A stretch of 64,000 nt of DNA from Antilocapra americana (lineage: Eukaryota > Chordata > Mammalia > Artiodactyla > Antilocapridae): positions 127,072-191,071 of the forward strand of contig ML664152.1 of assembly GCA_007570785.1 (NCBI GenBank), read 5' to 3'. A model generated the notes under the pieces. It saw nothing but the letters and a program-made list of their open reading frames with translations. It was not told the DNA's origin and did no database searches. Position numbers and translations under genes: made by a program. Each line of letters opens with the position of its first letter. Within the stretch, counting starts at the first letter, position 1. This document shows, piece by piece, positions 43,760 to 55,800 of the stretch.

Positions 43760-44250
43760 AAAAATTATACAAAATATTGTATAGGGAATTACAGATTAAA
43801 ATCATGAGCTATCACACCACACCAATTGGGACCACTAAACTCCATTTACATGACAATATCAACTGCTAGAGGGTGAAGAACAACAGGAACTTTCCCTCAC
43901 TGCTGGTAGGATGCATGTAGAGCCACTTTGTAAGACATTTGGGCAGTTTTTTCCAAGGCTAAAAAGTCTTACCTTGGGGTCCAACAATCGTGCTTTCTGT
44001 ATTTAGTCAACTGCTTTGACTATCTATCTCCAAATTCAAGCAGAGATGCAATTATGCATAGCAGCACTATCCATAATAGCTAAAAACTTGAAAAAATCAG
44101 TATATCCTTCAAAAGATGAATGTATAAGCAAATTGGGTTACTTCCATGACAAGGCAATGTTACCAAAATTTGCCTCTCTGATGTAAGGATTATTTCAGTC
44201 TGAGGATTATTTCACAAAAATAAAAAATAAAAAGAATCTCAGAATTTCTG
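43760..44250 (+). mobile_element. Old L1 ORF2 3'-region fragment
   Basis: Decayed text of the L1 ORF2 C-terminal region (ACAGGAACTTTCCCTCACTG, GCAGCACTATCCATAATAGC). A further piece lies at about 44687-44784. The 44251-44686 stretch between them holds nothing I can name. Confidence 0.7.
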
Positions 44251-44787
44251 CTCAGAAAACTGAGCAGAGATTGCCCTTTTGTGATGGACTTTTATAATAG
44301 AGAAATCTCCATATTTAAGGGCTGTCCCTCTTTGCACCAGAAATAGAGGGATGATTAAATCTCACACAGAGATATGATGGTGGAGGAGTTCTGATTTCAA
44401 TCTGCAAACAATCATATACTTCTCTGTGTTTTGCATGATGACCTGCCAAAACTGACTTCCCCCATTCCCCAAGGTCTTTCTTTTGTTTGTATCCTAAAAT
44501 GGTATTTGAGGTGATGACTTTGTACATTTCAGGGAGTAATTCAGTTTTCCTGGGTAGCTCTTCTATATATAGGAGATATACATGTTATTAAACTATTTTT
44601 TCTCCTGGTAATCTATTATTTTGTTTTCCTTTGTTTTTTACAGGAGAAATCTCAACTACTAACCTACAAGAATAGAGAAAAAATTGTTTTTCCTCCCATA
44701 TACATGCAATGGGATACTGCTCAGCAATAGAAAGGAATGAGCCATGAATCAATGGAAAGAATAAGATAAATCATATCTGACATATTT

Positions 44788-46130
44788 ATGCTCAGTCGCT
44801 CAGTCATGTCCACCTCTTCATGATCCCATGGACTGCATCACACCAGGCTTCCCTGTCCATCACCATTTCCCAGAGCTTGCTCAAACTCGTGTCCATCGAG
44901 TCAGTGATGCCATCTAACCATCTCATCCTCTGCCACGCCCTTCTTCTGCCTTCTATTTTCCCCCAAACTCAGGGTCTTTTCCAATGAGTCAGCTATTCAC
45001 ATCCGGTAGTCAAAGTGTTGAAGCTTCAGCTCCATCATCAGGCCTTCCAATGGATATTCAGGGTTGACTTCCTTTAGGACTGACTGGTTTGATTTCCTTG
45101 CAGTCCAAGGGACTCTCAAGAGTCTTCTCCAACACCACAGTTCAAAAGCATCAATTCTTCGGCACTCAGCTTTCTTTATGGTCCAACTTTCACATCCATA
45201 CATGACTTCTGGAAAAACCATGGCTTTGGCTAGATGGACATTTGTCTGCAAAGTAATATCTCTGCTTTTTAATATGTTGTCTAGGTTGGTCATAGTTTTT
45301 CTTCCAAGGAGCAAGCATTTTTTTAATTTCATGGTTCCACTCAGCAACCACAGTGATTTTGGAGCCCAAGAAAGTGAAATATGTCACTGTCTCCATTGTT
45401 TCCCCATCTGTTTCCCATGAAGTGATGGGACCTGATGCCATGATCTTAGTTTTATCAGTGTTGAGCTTTAGGCCATCTTTTTCACTCTCCTCTTTCACCT
45501 TAGAGACTGTTTAGTTCCTCTTCAATTTCTGCCATAAGGTTGGTGTCATCTGCGTATCTAAAGTTATTGACATTTCTCCTAGCAGTCTTGATTTTACTTT
45601 GTGCTTCATCCCAGCCTGGCATTTTGCATGATATTCTCTGCATATTAAGTTGCATAAGCAGGGTGACGATACAGCCTTGAGGTACTCTTTTCTCAATTTG
45701 GAGCCAGTCACGTCCGGTTCTAACTGTTGCTTCTTGACCTGCATACAGGTTTCTCAGGAGGCAGGTCAGGTGGTCTGGTGTTCCCATCTCTTTAAGAATT
45801 TTCCACAGTTTGTTGTGATCCACATAGTTAGCAACTTTAGCATGGTCAATGAAGCAGAAGTAGATATTTTTCTGAAGGTCTCTTGCTTTTTCTATGATTC
45901 AGTGGAAGTTGGCAATTTGATCTCTGGTTCCTCTGCTTTTTCTAAATCCAGCTTGAACATCTGGAAGTTCTCAGTTCATGTACTGTTGAAACCTAGCTTG
46001 GAGAATTTAGAGTCTTGCTTTGCTAGCTTGTGAAATTAGTGTAATTATGTGATAGTTTGAACATTCTTTGGCCTTGTCTTTCTTTGAGATTGAAAAGAAA
46101 ACTCATCTTTTCCAGTCCTGTGGCCACAGC
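44788..46130 (-). mobile_element. BovB LINE, 5'-truncated
   Basis: BovB 3' end in reverse at 44788 (CTCAGTCGCTCAGTCATGTC), extending back through RT. Broken RT pieces lie on the minus strand at 44997-45347, 45190-45498 and 45500-45823, the last with FRYADDTNLMAEIEEEL, so the catalytic YADD is present. Confidence 0.9.
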
Positions 46131-47185
46131 TGAGTGAGTAGGGATGAATTATCTCTCTATGAGCTGAGCAAAGGTGCTTTTGTTTACAGTCAAGCAGAAA
46201 GGCAGTGTCCATACTATTAAGTATGACTATAAAAACAACAAAGAACAAGTGAAAGAAACAGTTTCCAACATGGAGTCAAAAGTGGCTTTCTCCCTGCAAT
46301 AAACAGACTCTGTAGACTAAAGGCAAAATGGACCACACATTAACTATGGGCTTTATTTTGTGGAGTTCTTCTCAAGGTGCAGTAGCTAACAGTGTTGAAA
46401 CCTCTGTACATGGCATCTGGAGAGGAGCAATAAATGGATAAATGGCAAGTGGTGGGCACCAGGTTCCTCACTGTGGGAGCAGGGAGTTACAGATGAACAA
46501 GGGGGAGGGCCTCTGTCCTTGTAGTCCTGGATCTCAGCTTCCTGGGAGGATGATGTGGGGAGTTGACTGGCCTGGGGAACCACACAGATCTTTACACTGG
46601 GAAGGTCCTGTTGACATAGGAACAGGGCCATCTTTCCACCCACACCTGCTACAAACACTCATCCCTCCATGATCTGCCATGTGCAGCTTTTAAGACATTC
46701 TCCTCCTAGGCAGATAAAGGACTGTGAGGGTCCAACTTACCTGTAACCTGTCCCAGTGAGGTAGAAATTGTTAGGCAGTCAGTGTAGAAGTCAGAGCCTC
46801 GGTTGTTTTTCTAATTTCAATTTTAATTCTCTCACATAAACGTTTTTGGCTCCACTAGCCTAAAGCTGCATTTGTTCCAGTTTCCAGACATTCAGAGGAA
46901 TGCCTCCCTGGTCTGGAGGGTCATAAAACATTCAGACCCAGGACAAGACAATTATTACCTGCTGTTCAGTTTATCAAGGAGAAAAACTCCAGGTAGATAA
47001 TTATCTCCTAAACATACATCTAACCCCTAAATAATGGTCTGAGGTCTTAAGAAATGGTTGAGGGATGGTGTTGCAAAATCTGGAAAAACTGAGAAACTGG
47101 AGGACCCGAGAAAGCCATAAAAATGACAAACTGGACATTGCAACATTTAAACTGATTGGTCAGAAAATATATACATCTGGCCCAA
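46131..47185. other. Interspersed stretch with no recognisable gene
   Basis: Unique-looking sequence, GC-richer at 46430-46680. No frame resembles a known protein and no repeat family is evident. Confidence 0.4.
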
Positions 47186-47325
47186 GTCAGGATGGCATCA
47201 CTGACTCAATGTACATGAGTCTGAGCAAACTCCAGCAGACGGTGAAGAACAGGGAAACCTAGAGTGCTGCAGTCTATGGGGTGGAAAAGAGTCAGACACA
47301 ACTGAGTGACTAAATAACAACAAAG
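47186..47325 (+). mobile_element. BovB 3' tail fragment
   Basis: GATGGCATCACTGACTCAAT through GTCAGACACAACTGAGTGAC, the plus-strand BovB/ART2 3' end. Confidence 0.85.
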
Positions 47326-47975
47326 CAAAAATGCTAGGAATGTTCAGGCCTGCTCACTGTTCTCTTTATCTTCTTTGTTCTCAGAAAAAGGAAAGAAAAA
47401 AAAACTCATTCCTCTCTATTTTTCTTTTCACTGCAACACCCACAAGCAGAAGCAGCCCCACCTTCCCCTGCAGCTGAGCCCGGACATCCAGGGCCTCCCA
47501 TTTCCCTTGTGTTCCAGTGACTCTCATCTCATCCCCAAGAGCCTTTGGCCAGTAATTCCCCTCTACAGCCACAGCCCTGGCCCAAGCCTGATCCCTCCAT
47601 CAGGACCTTCAAAACTCCCTGCCCCCATGGTGCATCTCACATCCCATCTCATTGTGTTCTCAAGCATAAACCAGACTGTGACTCTCTCCCCCATAGGTTT
47701 TCTCCCTTTGGTTGGGGTGTCTTGCCCATCCTCACTAGGCTGCTGGCTCCTGGGCTCCTGAACACTGAGCACCTCAGCAGGATGCAGCACAAAAACCCAG
47801 AACAGGGCTGGGACTGCTGCTGCCTGATCAAAGAGAGCAGAGAAGTGTTCGCCAGCTGGGACAAAAACATCGCAAGAGTGGCTTCTCCCTCGGCCGTTAC
47901 GTCACCCCCATGGGACCTGAGGGAAGGAAGGACCGAGGCACGTGTTAGCTCTTTCCTAAACAGGGCAGTATAGGC
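47326..47975. other. Unassigned stretch
   Basis: GC-moderate sequence. The open frame at 47545-47973 lacks an ATG and matches nothing I recognise. No gene is called. Confidence 0.4.
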
Positions 47976-47979
47976 TCAT

Positions 47980-48115
47980 TCGTGTCCCCTAAAATTCACA
48001 TGTTGAACCTCTAGCACCCAGGACCCCAGGATGCAGCTGTATTTGGAGATGGAGTTTTCAAAGAGCTGAGCAAGGTAAAATGCTGTCATCATGGTGGATC
48101 CTAAAATCCTAAAAG
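47980..48115 (+). mobile_element. MLT1-like (MaLR) LTR fragment
   Basis: GTGTCCCCTAAAATTCACATGTTGAA and TGTATTTGGAGATGGAG resemble the start of MLT1-type LTRs. Family recalled by eye only. Confidence 0.5.
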
Positions 48116-48129
48116 ATGATGAGTTAAAG

Positions 48130-49010
48130 TGCTGCATTTAATATATCAGCAAGTTTGGAAAATTCATTCGTGACCACAGGAAAGAAAAAAGGTCAGTTTT
48201 CTTTCCAATCCCAAAGAAGGGCAATGCCAGAGAATGTTCAAAGTGAAAGTGTTAGTCTTTCAGTTGTGACCTACTCTTTGCAACCCCATGAACTGTAGCT
48301 TGCCAGGCTCTTCTGTTCATGAAATTCTACAGGTAAGAATACTGGAATGGGTAACCATGCCCTTCTCCAGGAGATCTTCCTGATCCAGGAATCAGACTCA
48401 GGTCTCCTGCATTGCAGGTGGATTTTTTACTGTCTGAGCCACCAAGGAAGCCATGTGAATGTTCAAACTAAAATACAATTGGGCTCATTTCACATGCTAG
48501 TACGGTTATGCTCAAAATCCTTCAGGCTAGGCTTCAGCAGTACATGAACCAAGAAATTCCATGTGTACAAGCTGAGTTTAAGAAAGACAAAGGAACCAGA
48601 GATCAAATTGCCAACATCCATTGGATCATAGAAAAAGCAAGAGTATTCCAGAAAAATGCCTACTTCTGTTTCATTGACTATGAGAAAACCTTTGACTGTG
48701 TGGATCACAACAAAGTGTGGAAAATTCTTAAAGAGATGGGAATACCAGACCACATTTAGTGTCTCCTGAGAAACTTGTGTGCAGGTCAGGAAGCAACAGT
48801 TAGAACAGGACATGGAACAATAGACTGTTTCCAATTTGAGAAAGCAGTTCGTCAAGGCTGTGTTTTGTCACCCAGCTTATTTAACTTACATGCAGTGCAC
48901 ATCATAGGAAATGCTGGATTGGATGAATCACAAGCTGGAATCAAGATTTCCAGGAGAAATACCAACAACCTCAGTCCACGGGGTTGCAAAACGTTGAACA
49001 TGACTTAGTG
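48130..49010 (+). mobile_element. BovB LINE with SINE insert and internal deletion
   Basis: RT text in plus orientation (48508-48759: GTRDQIANIHWIIEKA, DYEKTFDCVDHNKVW; 48775-49008). It passes abruptly, near 48977, from AACAACCTCAG, just before the expected YADD region, to the BovB 3' tail TCCACGGGGTTGCAAAACG. Confidence 0.87.
48243..48456 (-). mobile_element. Bov-A2 type SINE inside BovB
   Basis: Reverse-orientation SINE flanked by an 11-bp duplication GAATGTTCAAA at 48232-48242 and 48457-48467. Confidence 0.9.
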
Positions 49011-49019
49011 ATTGAAACA

Positions 49020-49260
49020 ACAACACTAACTCATACCTGAATCCTAACCTGCACCCATACCTTGACCCCTGCCATAACCCATTAACCTAACACCTAATTC
49101 CTAACATCCTTTCCATAAAACCTAACACATGATCCCTAAAACCTAGTCATTAATTCCAAAAACCTAACCCCTAAACTATACCATAAAACCTAACCTATAA
49201 TCTTAACCCAAACACACATTTATCCATTAAAAAAACTCCCCCCCAAAAAAAACCAAAACT
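49020..49260. repeat. Degenerate CCTAA-type (telomere-like) array
   Basis: Many variants of CCTAACC, CCTAAAC and CCATAACC, ending in an A/C-rich tract. Too degenerate for a true telomere repeat. It directly follows a BovB 3' end, where simple repeats commonly grow. Confidence 0.7.
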
Positions 49261-49425
49261 ATAAAGTCATAACCATAATTCACACTGGCTTCTTTGTTGG
49301 TCTCAAAAAACACCTGGCATCTCCCACTTAAGGGTCTTGAATTTCTTAATCCCTCTTTCTGGATTATTCCTTCCATAGCTCTTCACAGTTTATTCTTCAC
49401 TCCCTTAGCATAAATGTAAATGACT

Positions 49426-49625
49426 TCCCTGGTGGCTCAGCTGGTAAAGAATCTGCCTGCAATGCAGGAGACCCAGGTTTGATCCCTGGATTGGGAAGAT
49501 CCCCTGGAGAAGGGAATGGCAACCTACTCCAGTATTCTTGCCTGGAGAATTCCATGGACAGAAGAGTCTGGCAGGCTACAGTCCGTGGGATCTCAAAGAG
49601 TTGGACACAACTGAGAAACTAACTA
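49426..49625 (+). mobile_element. Bov-tA SINE
   Basis: Starts CTTCCCTGGTGGCTCAGCTG and ends near GAGAAACTAACTAG. A short GTAAATG sequence repeats on both sides. Confidence 0.92.
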
Positions 49626-49994
49626 GGGTAAATGTAGCTTTTCAACATGGACTGACACTGACACTTCTGCCCCTCCCTATCCTCTGCATTCTTATCTTTC
49701 ACCTTACCACCTAGTAATTGTGCATATTCTAGTATAACTATAGACATCACCTGCTATAGCTATGATTTGCTGTCTGTCTCCCATTGTTTGAATGATGACT
49801 CAGATAGACTTAGCTTAATTTGGTCACTGATTCATCCCAATCACCTAAGACAGTGCCTTGCACATGAACACCCATTGATTACATCCCCTCTGACCACAGC
49901 CACCTCCCCTGCAGCACTCTCACCCCACCCCTTCCCCTCCATCAAGATCCTCAAGCCCCAGAGGCCTTCCTCTTTCAGGGTGTGATGTATTGCT

Positions 49995-50210
49995 CAGATT
50001 CTGAAGTCCATCTGAAGCCCAGCTCTACCAACCAGATATAAGAGTCAATGTTTGTGAGCCTTAGTTTCCTCATCTGAGAAAGAATGCTAATAACTGCACT
50101 TAAACAACTTTGGATGGCTGTGATGATTGAATGAGTCAAGCATGTAAACCACTTAGGAGAGTGCTGTGCACATGATAAGAGATAAGTAAAGGTCAGCATT
50201 ATTAGTCTTC
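49995..50210 (+). mobile_element. MIR SINE, old
   Basis: Contains the MIR core (TTAGTTTCCTCATCTGAGAA) and the tail region resembling GTAAACCACTTAGGAGAGTG. The flanking 49626-49994 shows no gene. Confidence 0.85.
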
Positions 50211-50319
50211 TTTTCACATCATCTTCTTCAATATATAGCAAAGAGCTCACTGCATCATTGGCTAGGATTTGCAGCTCTTCTTAGCCATTGTCTTTCCAGC
50301 CCTGTCGCCTGGTATATGA

Positions 50320-51600
50320 TAAAATACTCAACAGACCAGGGAGAAGAAACTTCCTCAAACTGATCAAGGGTGTCGACAAAAACCCACAGCTAACATCATA
50401 CCTAATGGAAAATGAATGGATGCTGGGCCCCTGAGATCAGGGACAAGACAAGAACGTCCACTCTTGCCAGTTCTCTCAGTACTGCACTGAAGACCCTAAT
50501 CAGGGCAATTAGGTAAGAAAGTTAAATAAAAGGACCACAGATTGGAAAGGGAAACAGAAAATGTTTATTCACAGATGGACATGATCTTATATATTGAAAA
50601 TCCAAAGGAATCCACTAAAAAAAAATTGGGACTAAGAAATGAGTTCATCAAGTTGGCAGAATAAAAAGCTTTATTGTTTTCTCTGTGCTCTGAAATGAAT
50701 TGTGTTGCCCCAAAATCATATATCAACTCCTTAATTTCCAAATATACTCTCAAGCAAATAGGATGCTTTGTGAAGTGACTGAGATTAATGAGATCATAAG
50801 AGTGGAACTCAGACCCAATATGAATAGAATTGCTGTCATTATAAAACAGAAAGAGATGCTAGAGACCCTGTCTCTTCCACTTCAAAATGTTTATTACACA
50901 GTGAGAGAAGGGCCATCTGCAAGCCAGGCAGAGAAATCTCACCAGAAGCTGAATTCTGTCAGAATCTTAATCTTGGACTTTCCAACCTCCAGAATTGTGA
51001 GAAAATAAAAATTTAAGTGGCCCAGTCTGCAGTATTTTGTTATGACAGCCCAAGCGGACAAAGACAACTTGCAAACAAAAATCAGCAGATAAATTTTTTT
51101 TTAACTTCCATTCATGATAACATCAAAAAAGAATTAAGTGCTTAGAAATAAATTTCAAAAAAGAGCAAAAACTATACTCGTAGAACTACAAAACTGTGTT
51201 GAAAGAAATTAAGTATGCAAACATATGGAAAACATGTCCAACGTTCACATATCAGAATGCTTAATATGCTAAGATGGCAATATTCCCCAAACATACTTCC
51301 AGATTTACATAATCCTATCAAAATCCCAAAATACTTTTGTGTAGAAATTGATAACCTGATGCATAAGTCATGTGCAAATACAAAGGACTAGAATTGCCCA
51401 ATGTGAAAAGAGAAATGAAGTACGAAGATGAGTATTTTCCAATATGAAGATGTACTACAAAAGGGCAATAGTCAAGACAGTGTGGCCTGGCAGAAAATAG
51501 AAAACTTACTGAGGAATGAACTTGAGAGTACAAAAATACACACACATATCTATCTATGCCGATCAATTTTTCACAAAGCTGCCAAAACAATTAAATGAGA
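50320..51600 (+). mobile_element. Old L1 ORF2 fragment, split by an MLT1-like LTR
   Basis: Pieces at about 50320-50690 (ACCCACAGCTAACATCATAC; GACATGATCTTATATATTGA) and 51066-51600 (ATGCTAAGATGGCAATATTC; GTCAAGACAGTGTGGCCTGG) are consecutive L1 RT text. Confidence 0.75.
50695..51065 (+). mobile_element. MLT1-like (MaLR) LTR
   Basis: Begins GAATTGTGTTGCCCCAAAATC and ends near TTTTGTTATGACAGCCCAAG, the arrangement of an MLT1-type LTR. It lies within the old L1. Confidence 0.6.
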
Positions 51601-51644
51601 AAAGCAGAGTATTTAAACATGAATGTTAGTACAAAGGGATAGCA

Positions 51645-51770
51645 AGTCACCAACCAAGAAAAGAAGGAAGGAGGGAAGAAGGAAAGAGAGAAATAGGAGG
51701 AAGGGGAAATGAAAGGGAAGGAATGGAAAGGAAAGAAAAACAAGAGAAAAGAAAAAAGTTAGCATTTTAC
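51645..51770. repeat. Purine-rich simple repeat
   Basis: GGAAA/GAAGG-type low-complexity tract. Confidence 0.8.
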
Positions 51771-51904
51771 TTTGAATCACTTACAAAGAGTAATATATAT
51801 AAAGTATCTCACCATCTAAATGTAGGAGCAAAAACAAGAAAGCTATGCAAGGAAAAAGGGGTAAATATTCATGATAAAATAAAAGCACAAGCAGTAAAGC
51901 TCCA

Positions 51905-52110
51905 ACCACTATTACAGCCCCAACTGTACCTTAACCCCAGCCCCAACCCAAATATCAGCCAGAGCCCTACCACAAATCTGATGCTTAATCTTAACCCTAA
52001 TCCTAACTCTAAACCTAACTTTAACCCAAAGCCAAACTGCAATCTGAATCTTAACCCTAGCCCTAAGCTCAAACCCAAAGCTGAGCCCCAAACTCAAAAC
52101 CCAAACCACT
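51905..52110. repeat. Second degenerate TTAACCC/CCTAA-type array
   Basis: Repeated AACCCTAA, AACCCAAA and AGCCCCAA variants. The frame 51723-52235 is open through it only because the repeat lacks stops in that phase (NPN-type peptide). Confidence 0.75.
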
Positions 52111-52840
52111 TACTTAACATGAACACTTCTGCTGTGCTGTCTGCTGAACGTGTAGCCCTTTATAGCAAAGGTAACTGTGAGAAGCTCTCCCATTTGTCTT
52201 TACCTTCAAGAGGTACCCAAATCTTGGAAACTTAATTTTGGCCCCCTTTATTTTTTAACCTACCAGTCAGAGCCCAAGTTCACTTGTATGCTCAACAGTC
52301 CTCAGAACCAAAATAAATCTCTTAGGTGTTGTGAGATGCTGTTTATCTCTCTATTCTCACTGTGTCTTAAATGTAGGTAAGTAATTTTTCTAAAACTTGA
52401 AGACATTTCTGAATTGATACGCAAATGTGAAGAAATTCATTTATTTTTAAAACTAAATATGAAATGTTTCTAACATACCAAAGTATAAAGCACACATTAT
52501 ATCATAGCTTACATTATATCATAACATATATTTCATACCTTAGTGTTGGGGTTAGCTTACACTCAAAAGTAACCAGTGTTTCTTTGTGAAATTATCCATT
52601 TCTGTACTTTTATGAGTTAATAACATTTCCTATGTTACAAAACATTCTACATTCCATATATGTTACTGTTTTATAAAGTTTTAAATCTTATATACATGAC
52701 ATCATAATCTAAACCTTCTTAGCTCATTCAGTGGAAGCTAACCTGCTTTAACTCAAGTCATTGAAAAACAAGCTACTCTGTACTCATGCACATTACTCTA
52801 GTGGTGAGAATACTACCGATTGGTGGTATGATCATTTAAT
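52111..52840. other. AT-rich spacer downstream of the V1R gene
   Basis: No gene or clear repeat seen. It probably contains the 3' UTR of the V1R gene. Confidence 0.4.
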
Positions 52841-53773
52841 TTAGAAAGAGAAAATTCTGATCCTTGTTTTGATGTAATTTATTCTGGAAATTCTATTTTC
52901 ATTTTTAATCAGTAAGAAAGGACAGATACTTGGGTAACATGATGCAATATAGTTACCAAAGCTCTCGAGTTGCCAATTGTTACCACTCACAGAAAATAAA
53001 TAAACAGTGAGAAAGGTGTTGGTCCAGTAAAAGAAAACAAAGCAGCTCACCAGCATGAGAATAAGCTTGGTAGCTTTAATTTCAGGAGAGCCTTGTGAAG
53101 ACCGGCTGGTACTGCGAACATGCTGAGCTGTTTTGCGATGTCTGAAGAGAATATTCACCATGTAGATGCTACTACATGTCATGAAAGAGAGAAGGAACAA
53201 ATCTCGAGTGAATATTGCACTTAAAAATGTTGCTACTATGTGGTGATGAGGTGCATCAGTTTTACAATAAGCAGCATAATACCCAGATCTAGCATCGGTG
53301 ATATTCCTGTTGGCCACGTTTCTTAAGATGATCTCAGAATAAATTATCATGTTGATGATCCAGGAAAAAAGTAAAGAGGGTTGAATAAATGTATAAATTT
53401 TTATTTTGAGCCAAACCCACTTACTATTATTACTCAGAGTAATTGTCACAGCCTGAAAGGTACTCTGGAGAGAGGTTGTATACAGGGAAATGCTTCGAGT
53501 AACTCTCTGGATGTAAACCACTGCTTTACATCCAATATCACCCATCTCAGGACTAATTCCAAAGTACAGCAAAATATTTGGAACCCCTCTGAATACAAGC
53601 GTCAGGGTGTTAGCGAACGTTAGGTGGGCAAGAATAATATCTGTGGGCTTCTTCTTATGGGGGAGAATTAAAAAGATGTACATATACAAAATAAATAACA
53701 AGGAATTCCCCATGAGCCCAATACTAATTTGAAAAAAGAAGAAGATCCCAAAAATCTTGTCACTGGAAATCAT
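52841..53773 (-). CDS. Vomeronasal type-1 receptor (V1R), intact
   Basis: 310 codons from ATG 53773 to a stop at 52841, the usual V1R length, in a single exon as is normal for the family. V1Rs are G-protein-coupled pheromone receptors of vomeronasal sensory neurons. Seven hydrophobic segments are visible, starting at about residues 8-34. Family marks include LAHLTFANTLTLVFRGVP (TM2), GCKAVVYIQRVTRSISLYTT (TM3), LQSTFQAVTITLSNN, the TM5 stretch ending in FRHRKTAQHVRS, and FYWTNTFLTVYLF with a final PSICPFLLI (TM7). N-glycosylation sequons such as NRNIT lie in the second extracellular loop. No stop or frameshift. The exact ortholog cannot be told from sequence alone. Confidence 0.92.
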   Translation of the reverse strand: MISSDKIFGIFFFFQISIGLMGNSLLFILYMYIFLILPHKKKPTDIILAHLTFANTLTLVFRGVPNILLYFGISPEMGDIGCKAVVYIQRVTRSISLYTTSLQSTFQAVTITLSNNSKWVWLKIKIYTFIQPSLLFSWIINMIIYSEIILRNVANRNITDARSGYYAAYCKTDAPHHHIVATFLSAIFTRDLFLLSFMTCSSIYMVNILFRHRKTAQHVRSTSRSSQGSPEIKATKLILMLVSCFVFFYWTNTFLTVYLFSVSGNNWQLESFGNYIASCYPSICPFLLIKNENRISRINYIKTRIRIFSF

Positions 53774-54880
53774 TGTCTTTCAGTCTCTCTTAGATCTTCA
53801 AACCAACGCCAGCATATCCTACAGGTAAATAATTTGATTATGAACATAAAGATTCAAAATAATTGTGATTGTGAATGTATCAAGCTTCCAGAGGCCTTCC
53901 TGCAATGAGTAACTGTTCAGCTACATCAGACCTCTTAAGGGACCATCAAGATTTGTAAAGAGAAGAATTTAATGTTTATGAAGACAGAAAGTATCATATG
54001 TATTCACCATTTATTCCAGTCAATTTCTCTTAGAAATGTTCTGCTGATTGTATACACGAAGAGACAGCTTAATTTAAAATTGTAACTCTTAACCTACGTA
54101 ATCTATACTCATTCTATGCATATGAAAAACCAGTAGAAAAAAAAAAGAAAGAAAAACCAGTAGTATTTATACAGTGATATTCTTCCCAAATGTTTAATTG
54201 TATTATATAGCTCATTTTACAAAAAATAGTTGTTGAAGCATATATAAATGTTACACAAAAATTCTGCCAAATGAAAGATATCTGACATAGTTACATTTTA
54301 TTGTCATGTTTGTTATAAGTTCGACTAATACAAGAATAATTAAAGTAGATATTATTATTGAACTCAAAATCAACAGCCACATTAGAGATTACCACCATAA
54401 TATTCTAACTCTCTTACCTGATGCAATGGGATCCACCAATTTGCTGAAACAGAAAAATTTAGAATCATTCATCTCACTGCACTGTAAGTGCTGTGTCCTG
54501 CGGTATCTCAGGACTCCCTTATCCTGCTACTTGACTATTTCCTTAAATCATGAGTCGAGACTGATGGCAGACCAAGGGGTAGGAGGAGGCTTATTATTCA
54601 CAGAATGAGGCTCTGTCTGGGAAAAGCTGGACAAGCCTCCCAAGATGATATGAAAATGGATAGAAAAATGAATATAAAGGAGATTAGGGTGGGTTTTTTT
54701 TATCATGACGGAGTGTGGTTTGGGTGAGGCTGCACACCTGCCAGTAGGGGGTTGTGTGCTTTGAGTCTCTTACTGAGGGTAAAGACTGAGAGCACATGGA
54801 ATTTCTTGTCAATTTGCACAGGCGTGAGTCATGGGGAAAGGGTGAGCAGGCAGCCTAAAACTTGACAGCAAGCATTCAAA
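53774..54880. other. Region upstream of the V1R gene
   Basis: AT-rich with no recognised gene. V1R promoters and non-coding first exons usually lie here; no specific site can be called. Confidence 0.4.
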
Positions 54881-54884
54881 AGAT

Positions 54885-55800
54885 AGAGTCAGACTTATTA
54901 TAACTATCCACCCATTGGAATAACTGAAATTTTAAAAGTGACAAGTAAATGCTGGCAAGTGTGTGGGAAAACATACCACTCATGTATAACTAGTGGGAAC
55001 ATAAAAATCACAGTCACTCTGGAAAAGAGTTTGGAAATTTCTTCGGAAAAAAAAAAGCTTACCATGCAATTGCCATGTAACTCAGCAACAGCACTCCTGG
55101 GAATTTATTTCTGAGAAATGAAAACTTATTTTCACACAAAACCTGTACTCTAGGGTTAATAGCAGTGTCATTCATAATAGCCACAAATTGGAAACCTAGA
55201 CATCTTTATTTCAACAGATGAATGGTTTGAACAAACTGCAATACATTCATACAATGAACTCTTTTCAGAAAGTTAAGAAGCAAACTATTGATAAATATAG
55301 TAGCTTGTATGAATCCGGGGGAAAATGTTGGGTGAACAAACCAATCTGAAAGGCTACACACTCTATGATTATATTTATATATAACACTTTTGCATGACAG
55401 TATACAGAAATAGAGAAAAGATTGGTGATTGCAAGGGTTTAAGTACAGGAAATGGTGAAAGGAGAGATGATGTGGCTATAAAGGACATCATGAGGCAGCC
55501 TTGTTTAGATGGGATGCTCTGTATCTTGCCCTGATGACTCCGTTGGTAAAGAATCTGCCTGCCATGCAGGAGACCCAGGTTCGAGCCCGGGGTTGGGAAG
55601 ATCCCCTGGAGAAGGAAATGGCAACCCACTCCAGTATTACTGCCTGGAAAATCCCATGGAGAGTCGAACACAACTAAATCACCACATTTATGTATCTTGA
55701 CTGTATCTATGTGAGCATCCCGCTTGTGATATTGCACTGTAGTTTTGTGAGGTGTTACTGAGGAAATTGAATACAGGGTACATGGGATCTGTCTAATTTC
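54885..55800 (+). mobile_element. Old L1 3' end
   Basis: Decayed L1 ORF2 C-terminal text (AAATGCTGGCAAGTGTGTGG; AGCAGTGTCATTCATAATAG) and 3' UTR, interrupted by a SINE at 55530. Confidence 0.75.
55530..55690 (+). mobile_element. Bov-tA SINE, shortened
   Basis: CTGATGACTCCGTTGGTAAAG to GAACACAACTAAATCACC, flanked by GTATCTTG on both sides. Confidence 0.88.

Noticed and set aside
47545..47973. 142-codon frame as a possible cellular exon
   Set aside because: No ATG, no recognised similarity and no splice evidence.
49020..49260. CRISPR-like spaced repeats
   Set aside because: Units are too short and variable, with no spacer structure; the context is mammalian.
51723..52235. 170-codon frame with NPN repeats
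   Set aside because: The open phase is produced by the TTAACCC-like array, not by coding selection.
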